A stretch of DNA of 38,575 nt. Source: Methylococcales bacterium. GTDB taxonomy: Bacteria; Pseudomonadota; Gammaproteobacteria; Methylococcales; Methylomonadaceae. A model generated the notes under the pieces. It saw only the letters and a list, made by a program, of their open reading frames with translations. It searched no databases and had not been told where the DNA came from. The position numbers and the translations under genes are program-made. Positions 7,301-16,494 of this stretch are shown here, piece after piece. How positions within the stretch are numbered: position 1 is the first letter of the stretch; each line of letters opens with the position of its first letter. Where the stretch lies: the NCBI GenBank assembly GCA_028712795.1, contig JAQTPT010000039.1, forward strand, positions 1 to 38,575. Reading direction: 5' to 3'.

Positions 7301-8689
7301 TTACCCCCATTGAGACTTACGGACCATAAAACTGCGGCCTTTTATTTTGCCGTTTTTTAAACAGGCCAGCGCCTTATCAACGCTGGCTTGTTTAATAGCG
7401 ACATAAGCGTGCCCGTCAAAGATATCGATTTGGCCGACTTCACCACCCGCAATCCCTTCCCCACCGGTTAATGCGCCCAATATATCGCCGGGGCGCACTT
7501 TATCTTTTCGTCCGCCATCTATCCACAAAGTCACCATCGGCGGCTCAAAACGGTGTTCATAACTCATTTGAAATGGCGCGATATCGTCCCATCGGGCAGC
7601 ACTGTTTTGATACTCTTCAATGGCTTTAACCCTGTTTAACTCAGCTTGTGTGCATAAACTGAGCGCCAGACCCTTTTTTCCTGCTCGTCCGGTGCGCCCG
7701 ATCCGATGCACATAAATTTCAGGATCCCAGGGCAAATCATAGTTGATCACCGCTTGCAGTTCTTTAATATCCAGCCCGCGTGCCGCCACATCGGTGGCCA
7801 CCAGGATGGAACAACTTTTATTGGCAAACCGCACCAGCACTTGATCGCGATGCTTTTGCTCCAGATCGCCATGCAGTGCCTGCACGGAAAAACCGCTATT
7901 CTCCAGTGCGCCCGCTATATCCTGACACTCTCTTTTTGTATTGCAAAACACCACGGTCGATTCAGGCCGGTGATAGGCTAACAGGTAACCCAGCGCATTA
8001 ATCCGTTGAGCCTTTTCTGTTTGATAAAACCGCTGTTCAATAACGCTTTCGTGATGACTGCTGTCTATGCTGATTGAAACCGGCTTGTATTGAAACTTCT
8101 GGCTGATTTCCCGGATAGGATCGGCATAAGTCGCTGAAAACAGCAACGTTTGCCGGTGCGTCGGCGCATAAGAAATCACATCCGCGATAACTTCTTCAAA
8201 GCCCATATCCAGCATCCGGTCGGCTTCATCCAGCACCAGCACTTTAAGATTGCTCAAGCGCAAACTGCGTTTACGCAAATGCTCCTGCAAACGCCCCGGC
8301 GTGCCGACCACTACATGCACGCCATGTTCCAACGAACCGAGCTGCGGCCCGAACGGCACGCCGCCGCATAAGGAAAGCACCTTTATGTTTTGCGTAAAAC
8401 GCGCCAGCCGTCGTATTTCCTTGCACACCTGATCGGCCAGTTCACGGGTTGGGCAAACCACCAAAGCCTGAACTCTAAAGCTGGTCAAATCCAATCGGGA
8501 CAATAATCCGATGCCAAAAGCAGCCGTTTTGCCGCTGCCTGTTTTAGCTTGTGCAATCACGTCCCTGCCCTCCAGAATATGCGGCAACGTTTCGGCCTGT
8601 ATCGGCGTTAAATGGGTATATCCCAGGGATTCAATGTTTTCAATCAGGGCAGGTTTTAACGGTAAAGACGAAAATTCAGCAGTATTCAC
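7301..8689 (-). CDS. dbpA: ATP-dependent RNA helicase DbpA
   Basis: DEAD-box helicase acting in late assembly of the large ribosomal subunit, where DbpA binds hairpin 92 of 23S rRNA. All helicase motifs are present in order: Q motif (GYTHLTPIQ), I (AKTGSGKT), Ia (PTRELA), Ib (GTPGR), II (DEAD), III (SAT), V (ARGLDI) and VI (HRIGRTGRAG). The last ~75 residues (VTLWIDGGRKDKVRPGDILG ... GRSFMVRKSQWG) form the DbpA-type RNA-recognition domain that gives the 23S specificity and separates it from RhlE, SrmB or CsdA. I chose the GTG at 8689: AGAG lies 5 bases upstream and the N-terminus then aligns with E. coli DbpA (FSSLPLKPAL against FSTLNVLPPA). An ATG at 8740 would add 17 residues without a good ribosome-binding site. 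Confidence 0.92.
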   Translation of the reverse strand: MNTAEFSSLPLKPALIENIESLGYTHLTPIQAETLPHILEGRDVIAQAKTGSGKTAAFGIGLLSRLDLTSFRVQALVVCPTRELADQVCKEIRRLARFTQNIKVLSLCGGVPFGPQLGSLEHGVHVVVGTPGRLQEHLRKRSLRLSNLKVLVLDEADRMLDMGFEEVIADVISYAPTHRQTLLFSATYADPIREISQKFQYKPVSISIDSSHHESVIEQRFYQTEKAQRINALGYLLAYHRPESTVVFCNTKRECQDIAGALENSGFSVQALHGDLEQKHRDQVLVRFANKSCSILVATDVAARGLDIKELQAVINYDLPWDPEIYVHRIGRTGRAGKKGLALSLCTQAELNRVKAIEEYQNSAARWDDIAPFQMSYEHRFEPPMVTLWIDGGRKDKVRPGDILGALTGGEGIAGGEVGQIDIFDGHAYVAIKQASVDKALACLKNGKIKGRSFMVRKSQWG

Positions 8690-8740
8690 AAGGACTCTTT
8701 GTATATCAAACGCTAGTGGCGGCGAACTGCCGTCATTCAA

Positions 8741-9049
8741 TTGCTTATGATAACAGATAATGGCTTTTCAAGACGTGCAAGGTTAGCTATTAAGAACGTA
8801 TGATAATCAGTCTGAGGCTGGACACTCCCGCTTGAGCAGTACGTTGAAAATTCCTGTAAAACAGTTGAGTTGCAAGTTTTGACTCATCAAAGCCCCGGAT
8901 TACCGGACAGGCAGCTTTACGTTTCATTTACACTTCCGGACTAATATTTTACGGTTTTTTTACACCGTTCCAGAGTAGACTACGCGCTAGTGTTTTAACA
9001 AAGATTTTGTAATCAACGGTTGGTTAGTCATTTTACGTGAGGTGGTTTT
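8741..9049. other. Divergent intergenic region between dbpA and the kdp locus
   Basis: Carries the regulatory region of the kdp cluster, with a KdpE-box-like site at 8943-8968, and the upstream region of dbpA on the other strand. No ORF of note. GAGGTGG at 9039-9045 is the ribosome-binding site of the first small kdp-linked peptide. Confidence 0.55.
8943..8968 (+). promoter_or_regulatory. KdpE-binding-site-like sequence upstream of kdp genes
   Basis: The sequence AATATTTTACGGTTTTTTTACACC closely follows the known KdpE target upstream of E. coli kdpFABC (TTTATACTTTTTTTACACCCC): an AT-rich left part, a run of T, then ACACC. It lies ~82 bases before the first small ORF, and the kdpE gene itself is at the end of the same cluster. 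Autoregulated activation at low potassium is the expected behaviour. The core promoter between it and 9050 is not clear. Confidence 0.65.
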
Positions 9050-9142
9050 ATGGATAGTGTTTATCTGCTATTGACGCTGGTTTTTTTTGCCGTCACCGTC
9101 GCGCTGGTTTATGCCTGTGAAAAATTAAGGGGGCAATCATGA
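9050..9142 (+). CDS. 30-aa membrane peptide upstream of kdpF
   Basis: The product begins MDSVYLLLTLVFFAVTVALV and ends YACEKLRGQS: one hydrophobic helix of about 20 residues with a short charged cytoplasmic tail. GAGGTGG sits just before the ATG. Its last codons overlap the kdpF start in the ATGA arrangement, and kdpF overlaps kdpA the same way, so translation is probably coupled through all three. Similar tiny membrane ORFs are known ahead of kdpF in other proteobacteria, often left unannotated. It may be a second small accessory subunit of the Kdp complex; this is inferred from position and form only. Confidence 0.7.
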   Translation: MDSVYLLLTLVFFAVTVALVYACEKLRGQS

Positions 9143-9228
9143 GCTGGGTCTATCTGTTAAGCGGCGTGCTTGCGCTGGCGATTTTCATTTACCTGATTGC
9201 CGCGCTTTTTTATCCGGAGAAATTCTGA
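9139..9228 (+). CDS. kdpF: Kdp complex small subunit KdpF
   Basis: A 29-residue single-span membrane peptide, MSWVYLLSGVLALAIFIYLI followed by AALFYPEKF. The ending 'ALF-PE-F' directly before kdpA is the classic KdpF signature. KdpF stabilises the KdpFABC complex in the inner membrane. It overlaps the preceding 30-aa peptide by 4 bases and shares a base with the kdpA start codon (TGATG), showing tight translational coupling. GGGGG about 6 bases before the ATG serves as ribosome-binding site. Confidence 0.92.
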   Translation: MSWVYLLSGVLALAIFIYLIAALFYPEKF

Positions 9229-11045
9229 TGACCAGTAACAGTTACTTTCAACTTGTATTTTATGTTGTTGTCCTGCTGGCATTGGCTAAGCCGCTGGGTT
9301 GGTATATGGCCAGAATCTATGAGGATGAGCCGGTCGGTTTAAACCGCTTATTGGAGCCGATCGAAACCTTTATTTATCGCCTAAGCGGCATCAATCCGAA
9401 AGAAGAAATGCGCTGGACAGATTACGCCATTGGTTTTCTGGTATTTAATCTGCTGGGGGCGCTAGCGGTGTTTGCGCTGCAACGCCTGCAAGCTTATCTG
9501 CCTTTTAATCCGCAGAACCTGCCCGGCGTCAGTCCGGACTCGTCCTTCAACACGGCGGTCAGCTTTGCCACCAATACTAACTGGCAGGGGTATAGTGGCG
9601 AGATGACTATGAGCTATCTGACCCAAATGCTGGGGCTTACCGTACAGAATTTTGTTTCGGCAGCAACGGGCATGGCGGTGCTGGTCGCATTAATTCGCGG
9701 TTTCACGCGGAGGAACAGGGAAAGCATCGGCAATTTCTGGGTAGACCTTACCCGCAGCACGTTGTACATCCTGATGCCGCTGTCGCTGATCCTGGCTCTG
9801 GTACTGGTAGGCCAAGGCGTGGTGCAGACTTTCAGTCCCTATCAATCGGTACCGCTAGTCGAGACAGTCAGTTATGAACAGCCTAAACTGGGCGCAGACG
9901 GCCAGGCGTTGCAGGATGTCAACGGCAAGCAGGTGGTGGAGACGGTCGAAGTCAAGGAGCAGGTGGTGGCGGTTGGACCGGCAGCATCGCAAGTGGCCAT
10001 CAAGCAACTCGGCACCAACGGCGGCGGCTTTTTTAACGTCAACTCGGCGCATCCCCTGGAAAATCCAACGCCGTTAAGCAACTTTCTGGAAATGCTGGCT
10101 ATTTTGCTTATCCCTGCCTCGCTGTGCTACACCTTTGGCATGATGGTAGGCGACACCCGGCAAGGCTGGGCTATTCTGGCGGCGATGACACTGGTTTTTG
10201 CCGCGCTGGTTTTTGTTACCGTGCCGGCTGAGCAAAGCGGCAACCCTGCTCTGGCGGCATTGAGCGTTGATCAAGAGGCAAGCGTCAGCCAGTCCGGCGG
10301 CAACATGGAAGGTAAAGAGACACGCTTTGGAATTACCAACTCTGCTCTATGGGCGGTCGCCACAACGGCGGCATCAAATGGCTCAGTTAACTCCATGCAT
10401 GATTCCTTTACCCCTATTGGCGGCATGGTGCCAATGTGGCTGATGCAATTGGGTGAAGTGATCTTTGGCGGCGTAGGTTCCGGGCTTTACGGCATGATCA
10501 TGTTCGCGATTGTCGCGGTGTTTGTGTCCGGCTTGATGATAGGCCGCACGCCCGAATATCTGGGCAAAAAAATCGAAGCCTACGAGATGAAAATGGCCGC
10601 GATCACAATTTTGATTCCGCCGCTGGTGGTCTTGGGCGGTACGGCGCTCGCTGTCATGGTTGAGGCGGGCAAATCCTCGGTCTTTAACCCCGGCATGCAC
10701 GGTTTCAGCGAAGTGCTGTATGCGTTCTCGTCGGCGGGCAACAACAACGGCAGCGCGTTTGGCGGACTGTCAGCTAATACACCGTTCTATAATGCGATGT
10801 TGGGCGTCGCTATGCTCTTCTCACGCTATTGGCTGGCCGTGCCCGTACTGGCTATCGCCGGTTCCCTGGCCGCGAAGAAAAAAGTGCCGGTCGGCCTGGG
10901 TACATTGCCAACGCACACCCCGTTGTTTATTGCGTTATTGATCGGTACTGTGCTCATGGTCGGCGCGCTGACCTTTGTTCCTGCGCTGGCCCTGGGGCCG
11001 GTGGTCGAGCACCTGCAAATGATTGGCGCCGGGCTATCCAAATAA
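9228..11045 (+). CDS. kdpA: Potassium-transporting ATPase subunit A
   Basis: Potassium-channel-like subunit of the KdpFABC pump in the inner membrane, 605 residues, ten membrane spans expected. The four pore-loop regions can be seen: NTNWQGYSGE (~residue 120), GTNGGGFFNVNSAHPLENPT (~265), ATTAASNGSVNSMHDSFTPI (~380) and SSAGNNNGSAFGGL (~500). These Gly-rich loops build the selectivity filter. The C-terminus ends in a hydrophobic helix (LFIALLIGTVLMVGALTF) as in other KdpA. It is about 45 residues longer than the E. coli protein (557), most of it in the segment at ~205-250 (LGADGQALQDVNGKQVVE), a periplasmic-loop insertion seen in many other KdpA. The start is set by the overlap with kdpF and GGAGAA upstream. 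Confidence 0.97.
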   Translation: MTSNSYFQLVFYVVVLLALAKPLGWYMARIYEDEPVGLNRLLEPIETFIYRLSGINPKEEMRWTDYAIGFLVFNLLGALAVFALQRLQAYLPFNPQNLPGVSPDSSFNTAVSFATNTNWQGYSGEMTMSYLTQMLGLTVQNFVSAATGMAVLVALIRGFTRRNRESIGNFWVDLTRSTLYILMPLSLILALVLVGQGVVQTFSPYQSVPLVETVSYEQPKLGADGQALQDVNGKQVVETVEVKEQVVAVGPAASQVAIKQLGTNGGGFFNVNSAHPLENPTPLSNFLEMLAILLIPASLCYTFGMMVGDTRQGWAILAAMTLVFAALVFVTVPAEQSGNPALAALSVDQEASVSQSGGNMEGKETRFGITNSALWAVATTAASNGSVNSMHDSFTPIGGMVPMWLMQLGEVIFGGVGSGLYGMIMFAIVAVFVSGLMIGRTPEYLGKKIEAYEMKMAAITILIPPLVVLGGTALAVMVEAGKSSVFNPGMHGFSEVLYAFSSAGNNNGSAFGGLSANTPFYNAMLGVAMLFSRYWLAVPVLAIAGSLAAKKKVPVGLGTLPTHTPLFIALLIGTVLMVGALTFVPALALGPVVEHLQMIGAGLSK

Positions 11046-11138
11046 TTTTTATCTGTGAGCCGTGATGTCTCGTTCCACGCGCCGCGTTGTCATGAGATCA
11101 TCGAAGTTAGCCACAGAACCCCTGTAAGGAAGAATTTC

Positions 11139-13220
11139 ATGAGTCAAAAATCTGTTTCAACGTCCTTGTTCGATCGGGACATCCTGGGTCTCGCCTTCGT
11201 GGATTCATTCCGCAAGCTGACTCCACGGCAGCAATGGAAAAATCCGGTGATGTTTGTTGTCTACATAGGCAGTCTTCTGACCACCCTGCTTTGGCTGCAA
11301 GCCCTTAACGGTAACGGCAAGGATCCGGCCAATTTCATCTTGGCCGTCACCTTATGGTTATGGGGTACGGTTTTGTTCGCCAACTTTGCAGAAGCGGTCG
11401 CCGAAGGCCGCAGCAAGGCGCAAGCCGCATTTTTACGCGGCGCAAAGCGTGATGTTTCGGCGAAAAAACTGGATGAACCGCGTTACGGTGCGAACTTTTC
11501 CAAACTGGCCGGTTCCAATTTGCGTCGCGGCGACGTGGTTTTGATAGAAGCCGGTGATTTTGTTCCCGGTGACGGCGAAGTCATCGAGGGCGTTGCCTCG
11601 GTGGACGAAAGCGCGATCACCGGCGAAAGCGCGCCGGTCATCCGCGAATCGGGCGGCGATTTCAGTTCGGTGACCGGCGGTACCCGCGTGTTATCGGACT
11701 GGCTGGTCGTGCGCATTACCGCCAATCCGGGTGAAGCCTTTCTGGACCGGATGATCTCCATGGTGGAAAGCGCCAAGCGGCAAAAGACCCCCAACGAGAT
11801 CGCCCTGACCATTTTGCTGGTGGCGCTGACTTTGATCTTTTTGATGGTTACCGTTACCTTGTTGCCGTTTTCTATTTATAGTGTTGAAATCGCTAAATCC
11901 GGCACGCCTATCTCCCTGACAGTTCTGGTGGCATTGCTGGTCTGCCTGATTCCGACAACGATCGGCGGCTTATTGTCGGCCATCGGCGTAGCGGGTATCG
12001 GACGGATGATGCAAAAAAATGTGATCGCCACCTCCGGCAGGGCAGTGGAAGCCGCCGGCGACATCGATGTATTGCTGCTTGACAAAACCGGCACGATTAC
12101 CTTGGGCAACCGGCAGGCTGCGGCATTTATACCCGTTAAAGGCGTTTCCGAAAAAGAACTGGCCGATGCCGCCCAATTGGCATCTTTAGCTGACGAAACC
12201 CCGGAAGGCCGCAGTATTGTGATTTTGGCAAAGCAGAAATACGGGTTCAGGGAACGGGATGTGCATGCGCTGGGTGCTACTTTCGTGCATTTTACCGCCC
12301 AAACCCGGATGAGCGGCGTTAATGTTGAAGGACGGCAGATTCGCAAGGGCGCCGCCGATGCCATTCGCATTCAAGTTGAAAGACTGGGCGGGCTGGGCAG
12401 CAAATTTCCGCCTGAGTTCCAGAGGCTGGTCGATGACGTGGCGCGCCGCGGCAGCACCCCGCTGGTGGTTGCCGAGGACGCGCGCGTGCTGGGTGTCATC
12501 GAACTCAAGGATATTGTCAAAGGCGGTATCAAGGAACGTTTTGCCGAGTTGCGGCAAATGGGCATCAAGACCATCATGATCACCGGCGATAACCGGTTGA
12601 CGGCCGCCGCGATCGCTGCCGAGGCGGGCGTGGATGATTTTCTGGCCGAAGCGACGCCGGAAGAAAAACTAAAGTTAATCAGGAAATATCAGGCCGAAGG
12701 AAGTTTGGTCGCGATGACCGGCGACGGCACCAACGATGCGCCGGCGCTGGCTCAAGCCGATGTCGCGGTCGCGATGAACAGCGGCACCCAGGCGGCCAAG
12801 GAAGCCGGTAACATGGTGGATCTCGACTCGAACCCCACCAAACTGATCGAGATCGTCGAAACCGGCAAACAGATGCTGATGACGCGCGGCGCCTTGACTA
12901 CGTTCAGTATCGCCAATGACGTCGCGAAATATTTCGCGATTATTCCGGCCGCGTTCGCAATTACCTATCCGTCGTTGAATGTGTTGAATGTGATGCATCT
13001 GGCAACACCCGCGAGCGCCATTCTGTCGGCAGTGATTTTCAATGCGCTGATTATCGTCGCGTTGATTCCGCTGGCATTAAAAGGCATCAATTACCGGCCG
13101 GTCGGCGCCGCCAAGCTGTTGCAAAACAATTTGCTGATATACGGCGTCGGCGGGTTGATTGTCCCGTTTATCGCCATTAAAGCGATTGACCTCATTCTGG
13201 TCGCGCTGGGTCTGGTTTAA
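11139..13220 (+). CDS. kdpB: Potassium-transporting ATPase subunit B (P-type ATPase)
   Basis: Catalytic subunit that hydrolyses ATP to drive potassium uptake through KdpA. Start chosen at ATG 11139 (product 693 residues, usual length ~680) with AAGGA nine bases upstream; an in-frame ATG at 11055 would add 28 residues unlike any KdpB. P-type motifs in order: TGES in the actuator domain ([15 protein letters not shown]), LIPTTIGG in the membrane, DKTGTIT with the phosphorylated Asp 315, and [20 protein letters not shown] in the hinge. The N-terminus ([14 protein letters not shown]) starts the first span. It begins 93 bases after kdpA, a slightly longer gap than usual, and kdpC follows after 11 bases with an AGGAG between them. 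Confidence 0.97.
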   Translation: MSQKSVSTSLFDRDILGLAFVDSFRKLTPRQQWKNPVMFVVYIGSLLTTLLWLQALNGNGKDPANFILAVTLWLWGTVLFANFAEAVAEGRSKAQAAFLRGAKRDVSAKKLDEPRYGANFSKLAGSNLRRGDVVLIEAGDFVPGDGEVIEGVASVDESAITGESAPVIRESGGDFSSVTGGTRVLSDWLVVRITANPGEAFLDRMISMVESAKRQKTPNEIALTILLVALTLIFLMVTVTLLPFSIYSVEIAKSGTPISLTVLVALLVCLIPTTIGGLLSAIGVAGIGRMMQKNVIATSGRAVEAAGDIDVLLLDKTGTITLGNRQAAAFIPVKGVSEKELADAAQLASLADETPEGRSIVILAKQKYGFRERDVHALGATFVHFTAQTRMSGVNVEGRQIRKGAADAIRIQVERLGGLGSKFPPEFQRLVDDVARRGSTPLVVAEDARVLGVIELKDIVKGGIKERFAELRQMGIKTIMITGDNRLTAAAIAAEAGVDDFLAEATPEEKLKLIRKYQAEGSLVAMTGDGTNDAPALAQADVAVAMNSGTQAAKEAGNMVDLDSNPTKLIEIVETGKQMLMTRGALTTFSIANDVAKYFAIIPAAFAITYPSLNVLNVMHLATPASAILSAVIFNALIIVALIPLALKGINYRPVGAAKLLQNNLLIYGVGGLIVPFIAIKAIDLILVALGLV

Positions 13221-13231
13221 AGGAGTTGGCA

Positions 13232-14077
13232 ATGATTAAGCATGTGAAACCGGCACTTATTTTGTTTGTTCTGTTGACTGTATTAACGGGCGTGATTTAT
13301 CCGGCCGTGGTGACGGGCCTGGCTCAGCTTCTGTTTCCCTATCAGGCGAACGGTAGCCAATTGACAGACAGCGGCGGCAAGCCGATAGGTTCAAATTTGA
13401 TCGGACAGCCTTTCACCAGTCCAGGTCATTTTTGGGGTCGGCCTTCCGCGACAGGCCCCTTCCCGTATAATGCAGGCGCCTCCAGCGGCTCGAACCTGGG
13501 GCCTACCAATCCGGCTTTGGTGGATGCTGTAAAAGCCCGCATAGAGGCATTACAAGCCGCCGATCCTGATAATAAGGCGCCGGTTCCGGTTGACCTGATT
13601 ACCGCATCGGGCAGCGGACTGGATCCGCATATCAGCCCGGCGGCGGCGGAGTATCAGATCAATCGCGTGGCCAAGGCGCGTAACATAAAACCGGAAATAC
13701 TCCGGATCCTGGTTACTGCGAACACAAAATCCCGTCAGTGGGGTTTTCTGGGAGAGCCGCGGGTCAATGTCCTGGCCTTAAATCTGGCCTTGGACACCAA
13801 TCAGATCAAGGTTCCCAACGTGGATGCCACGGATGCTGACAAAACCGAATTTACGCTGCCTCCCAACAAAAAGTTCATCAAACCCTGCAAAAAGGAGGCG
13901 CTGCTTCTGCATCCGGGAGTGATTGAAAAAGAACAAATGCAAAACGGGCACGAGGATTTTTGGGTGGAATATCAGATTCAGGCGCACGATGGCGAAGGTA
14001 CGCAGTGGCTGGTGCTATGTGACCTGAAAACCGGCAAAGTCACCCGTCAACAAAAGCTGATCGGTAATACGCCTTGA
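13232..14077 (+). CDS. kdpC: Potassium-transporting ATPase subunit C with C-terminal extension
   Basis: KdpC anchors to the membrane by one N-terminal helix ([20 protein letters not shown]) and holds the nucleotide-affinity domain in the periplasm. The family pattern is complete: [51 protein letters not shown], and [11 protein letters not shown] near residue 180-188. Normal KdpC ends there at about 190 residues; this one runs on to 281. The extra ~90 residues contain two Cys (219, 263), an [20 protein letters not shown] stretch and [14 protein letters not shown], which looks like a small beta-rich domain of unknown type. Its DNA is read through without a frameshift. ATG 13232 has AGGAG 7 bases before it; a TTG at 13226 is less likely. 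It ends the fABC block; a lipoprotein gene follows after 186 bases. Confidence 0.93.
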   Translation: MIKHVKPALILFVLLTVLTGVIYPAVVTGLAQLLFPYQANGSQLTDSGGKPIGSNLIGQPFTSPGHFWGRPSATGPFPYNAGASSGSNLGPTNPALVDAVKARIEALQAADPDNKAPVPVDLITASGSGLDPHISPAAAEYQINRVAKARNIKPEILRILVTANTKSRQWGFLGEPRVNVLALNLALDTNQIKVPNVDATDADKTEFTLPPNKKFIKPCKKEALLLHPGVIEKEQMQNGHEDFWVEYQIQAHDGEGTQWLVLCDLKTGKVTRQQKLIGNTP

Positions 14078-14263
14078 TGGGTTTTTTCACGCTTTGGATC
14101 AGCCTCTGGCGTCTTGGCCGCATCAGGTAAATCTTCAGACAGGGATAATTATGTGTTGCATGGGGTGACTAAACAAAAAACATCGCGATCATTAAAATCC
14201 AATTGCGTTTAGTGCCCGTAGCGTACAAACTTAAAGTCTGATTCCCAAATTCAAAGAAATCAC

Positions 14264-15475
14264 ATGATCTTCAATCTCTACCAGCCTTTAGGGAAACCCA
14301 AGGCCATTACAATATGGCTAGCGATCCCGGTTTTATGCGGCCTTCAGGGTTGCCTTTCACCGATGGCGCTGGATCACGCAGTCATCGAATACGACAAGAC
14401 AACTTCGGAAATCCTGTCGAAATTGTTATTGCTGAACATTGCCCGCTCCCATCAACATCAACCCATGCATTTCACCGGCGTTTCCAATATTGCCGCCACG
14501 TTTAATTTTCAATTCAACGCCGGTGCAACTCCGGCGCTTACCGGCGAGAACGGCTCATTAATGACGCCGGTATTTGGCGGCACGGTTTCCGAGAACCCGA
14601 CTATCAGCATAGTTCCGATTGAAGGCGAGGAATTTACCCGCCGGTTGCTGACGCCATTTCAGGACAACAAACTGACCCTGCTGCTGCGGCAAGGCGCCGA
14701 TGTGGACTTGATTCTGCGCCTTCTGTCTAGCGAGTTACGAACTACCAGTCTAAAGCAACATTACATTTATTATAACAAGCCTGGCGATGTCAAAGGCTAT
14801 AAGTTGTTCCGGCAAGCCGTATTGCATCTGTCGTCGATTCAGGATAGAAATAATCTATTTGTCGAACCGCTGATGTTTGAGCAGCATTGGACTTTGCCGG
14901 CTGAATCATTGACGGCGGAACAATTGGCCGCGCTGCAGAAAGACTTTACGGTCGCTTATGAGGCGCAAACCAGGCAGGTCACGCTGAGCAAGCGGGTAAC
15001 CGGGCATATTATGTTAACCAATTACGATCCGGCAACCCTGAGTAATGAAGAACGCATCCATTTACATGAAGAAGCCGATCAACGCTCGACAAATGATGTC
15101 ACAGTCGATATCCGGCCCGGCTATCCGGGTGGAGAGTGGCCATTACGTGGCGTTTTCCGGTTGCGCAGTTTTCATAACGTGTTGAATTTTATTGGCCAGT
15201 CTATCAGCGACAGCCGGGAATACGATGTTGCCAAATATCCGCAAACCCCGCCTATAAGCCAAAACCCTGTGAACACCTTGGCTGTGCGGGTCAGCGATAG
15301 TAAACCACCGAATGACGATATCAGCGTCCAGTATGGCGGTTCGTATTATGCCATCAAACCGGATGACGGTTATCCCTGGAATCGTGAAGCCTTTCGGCTG
15401 TTATGCCAGCTTTTTCAAATGACCGTGACCGATCTGGTTCGGCAGGGAGCGCCGGCAATCACTATCGCCAAATAA
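14264..15475 (+). CDS. Lipoprotein of unknown function inside the kdp locus
   Basis: A 403-residue lipoprotein: hydrophobic signal IWLAIPVLCGLQGC with lipidated Cys at residue 30; the following Leu (not Asp) suggests transfer to the outer membrane. The mature part opens with LDHAVIEYDKTTSEILSKLL and has few charged clusters, mixed helix and beta, and no motif I can tie to a family of known role. It contains a long segment of regularly spaced hydrophobic residues (NKLTLLLRQGADVDLILRLL). The gene lies 186 bases after kdpC and 13 bases before the CorA-type gene, whose ribosome-binding site overlaps its end, so the two are surely cotranscribed. Placement between the pump and its regulators suggests a role in potassium or osmotic stress at the cell envelope, an inference from position. 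Confidence 0.75.
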   Translation: MIFNLYQPLGKPKAITIWLAIPVLCGLQGCLSPMALDHAVIEYDKTTSEILSKLLLLNIARSHQHQPMHFTGVSNIAATFNFQFNAGATPALTGENGSLMTPVFGGTVSENPTISIVPIEGEEFTRRLLTPFQDNKLTLLLRQGADVDLILRLLSSELRTTSLKQHYIYYNKPGDVKGYKLFRQAVLHLSSIQDRNNLFVEPLMFEQHWTLPAESLTAEQLAALQKDFTVAYEAQTRQVTLSKRVTGHIMLTNYDPATLSNEERIHLHEEADQRSTNDVTVDIRPGYPGGEWPLRGVFRLRSFHNVLNFIGQSISDSREYDVAKYPQTPPISQNPVNTLAVRVSDSKPPNDDISVQYGGSYYAIKPDDGYPWNREAFRLLCQLFQMTVTDLVRQGAPAITIAK

Positions 15476-15488
15476 TAAGGAGACTTTT

Positions 15489-16478
15489 TTGACATACACA
15501 ATCGAAAACAGCATGATCATGAAGTGCGTAGCCTATCAAAATGGCATAAGCATCGGCGATGTAACCATCGAAGACATCAGTGAAGTGCTGAAACTGGAAC
15601 ACACCTTTGTTTGGCTGGGATTGCGCGAGGCGAATAGCGAACTGTTGGGCCAAATCCAGCAGGAATTCGGGTTGCATGATTTGGCCATCGGTGATGCCTG
15701 CGCAGCGCATCAGCGTCCGAAAATCGAAGAATACGGCGATTCGCTGTTCATAGTATTGCATACCGCCCATCTTTCAGGAGATAAGGTAGAGTTTGGGGAA
15801 ACCCATTTCTTCCTGGGGCCGCGTTTTCTGGTGACGGTCAGGCATGGCTATTCGAGCAGTCACAGCAAAGTCAGAGAGCATTGTGAGGCCATGCCGAAGC
15901 AATTGGCCAAAGGGCCCGGATTTGTTTTGTATTCGATCATGGATTTTATCGTCGATAACTATGTACCGGTTATCGACGGCTTGCAGGCACGGTTCGATGT
16001 GCTGGAGTCGGCTATTTTTCAATACCGGCCGAGCCGGCAGACCATGGAAGGCCTTTACGAACTGAAGCGCGATTTGATGTTGCTGGAAGGCGCTATTAAT
16101 CCGATAACCGATATCTGCAACGAACTGATGCGCTTTCACAGAGGAGTTATTCCCAAGGAAGTGCTGGTTTATTTTCGCGATATTGCCGATCATACCAAAC
16201 GCATCGACCGGACGATTCATGGCATGCGCGAAATGTTGGTCGCGGCGATGCAGGTTCATCTGACCTTTGAAACGGTAAGGCAAAATGAGGTCGTTAAACG
16301 GCTGGCCGGCTGGGGCGCGATTCTTGCGATACCCACGATGGTATTCAGCTGGTACGGAATGAATTTCAGGCACATGCCGGAGCTTGAGTGGCGATACAGC
16401 TATCCGGCTGTGGTCGGAGGCGTGGCGTTGGCCAGTATGCTGTTGTATTGGCGGTTGAAAAGGGCTGGCTGGCTGTAG
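15489..16478 (+). CDS. CorA-family divalent metal/magnesium transporter
   Basis: A 329-residue inner-membrane channel-like transporter of the 2-TM-GxN type. The C-terminal signature YGMNF (residues ~287-291) ends the first membrane helix (WGAILAIPTMVFSWYGMNF), followed by a short acidic loop (MPELEW) and the second helix (YPAVVGGVALASMLLYWRL). The N-terminal ~240 residues are the cytoplasmic funnel with the long helices typical of CorA (ALEVDNYVPVIDGL-type region, then YELKRDLMLLEGAINPI). It starts at TTG 15489, chosen because AAGGAG lies 6 bases upstream; ATGs at 15513 and 15519 have no such site. Substrate is likely Mg2+, Co2+ or Zn2+. Its position between kdpC and kdpD is unusual and suggests Mg2+/K+ balance under common control. 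Confidence 0.88.
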   Translation: MTYTIENSMIMKCVAYQNGISIGDVTIEDISEVLKLEHTFVWLGLREANSELLGQIQQEFGLHDLAIGDACAAHQRPKIEEYGDSLFIVLHTAHLSGDKVEFGETHFFLGPRFLVTVRHGYSSSHSKVREHCEAMPKQLAKGPGFVLYSIMDFIVDNYVPVIDGLQARFDVLESAIFQYRPSRQTMEGLYELKRDLMLLEGAINPITDICNELMRFHRGVIPKEVLVYFRDIADHTKRIDRTIHGMREMLVAAMQVHLTFETVRQNEVVKRLAGWGAILAIPTMVFSWYGMNFRHMPELEWRYSYPAVVGGVALASMLLYWRLKRAGWL

Positions 16479-16494
16479 TTGAAATGCTTACACA

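Noticed and set aside
11055..11138. Upstream ATG as start of kdpB
   Set aside because: No ribosome-binding site and the extra residues do not look like KdpB; ATG 11139 has AAGGA upstream.
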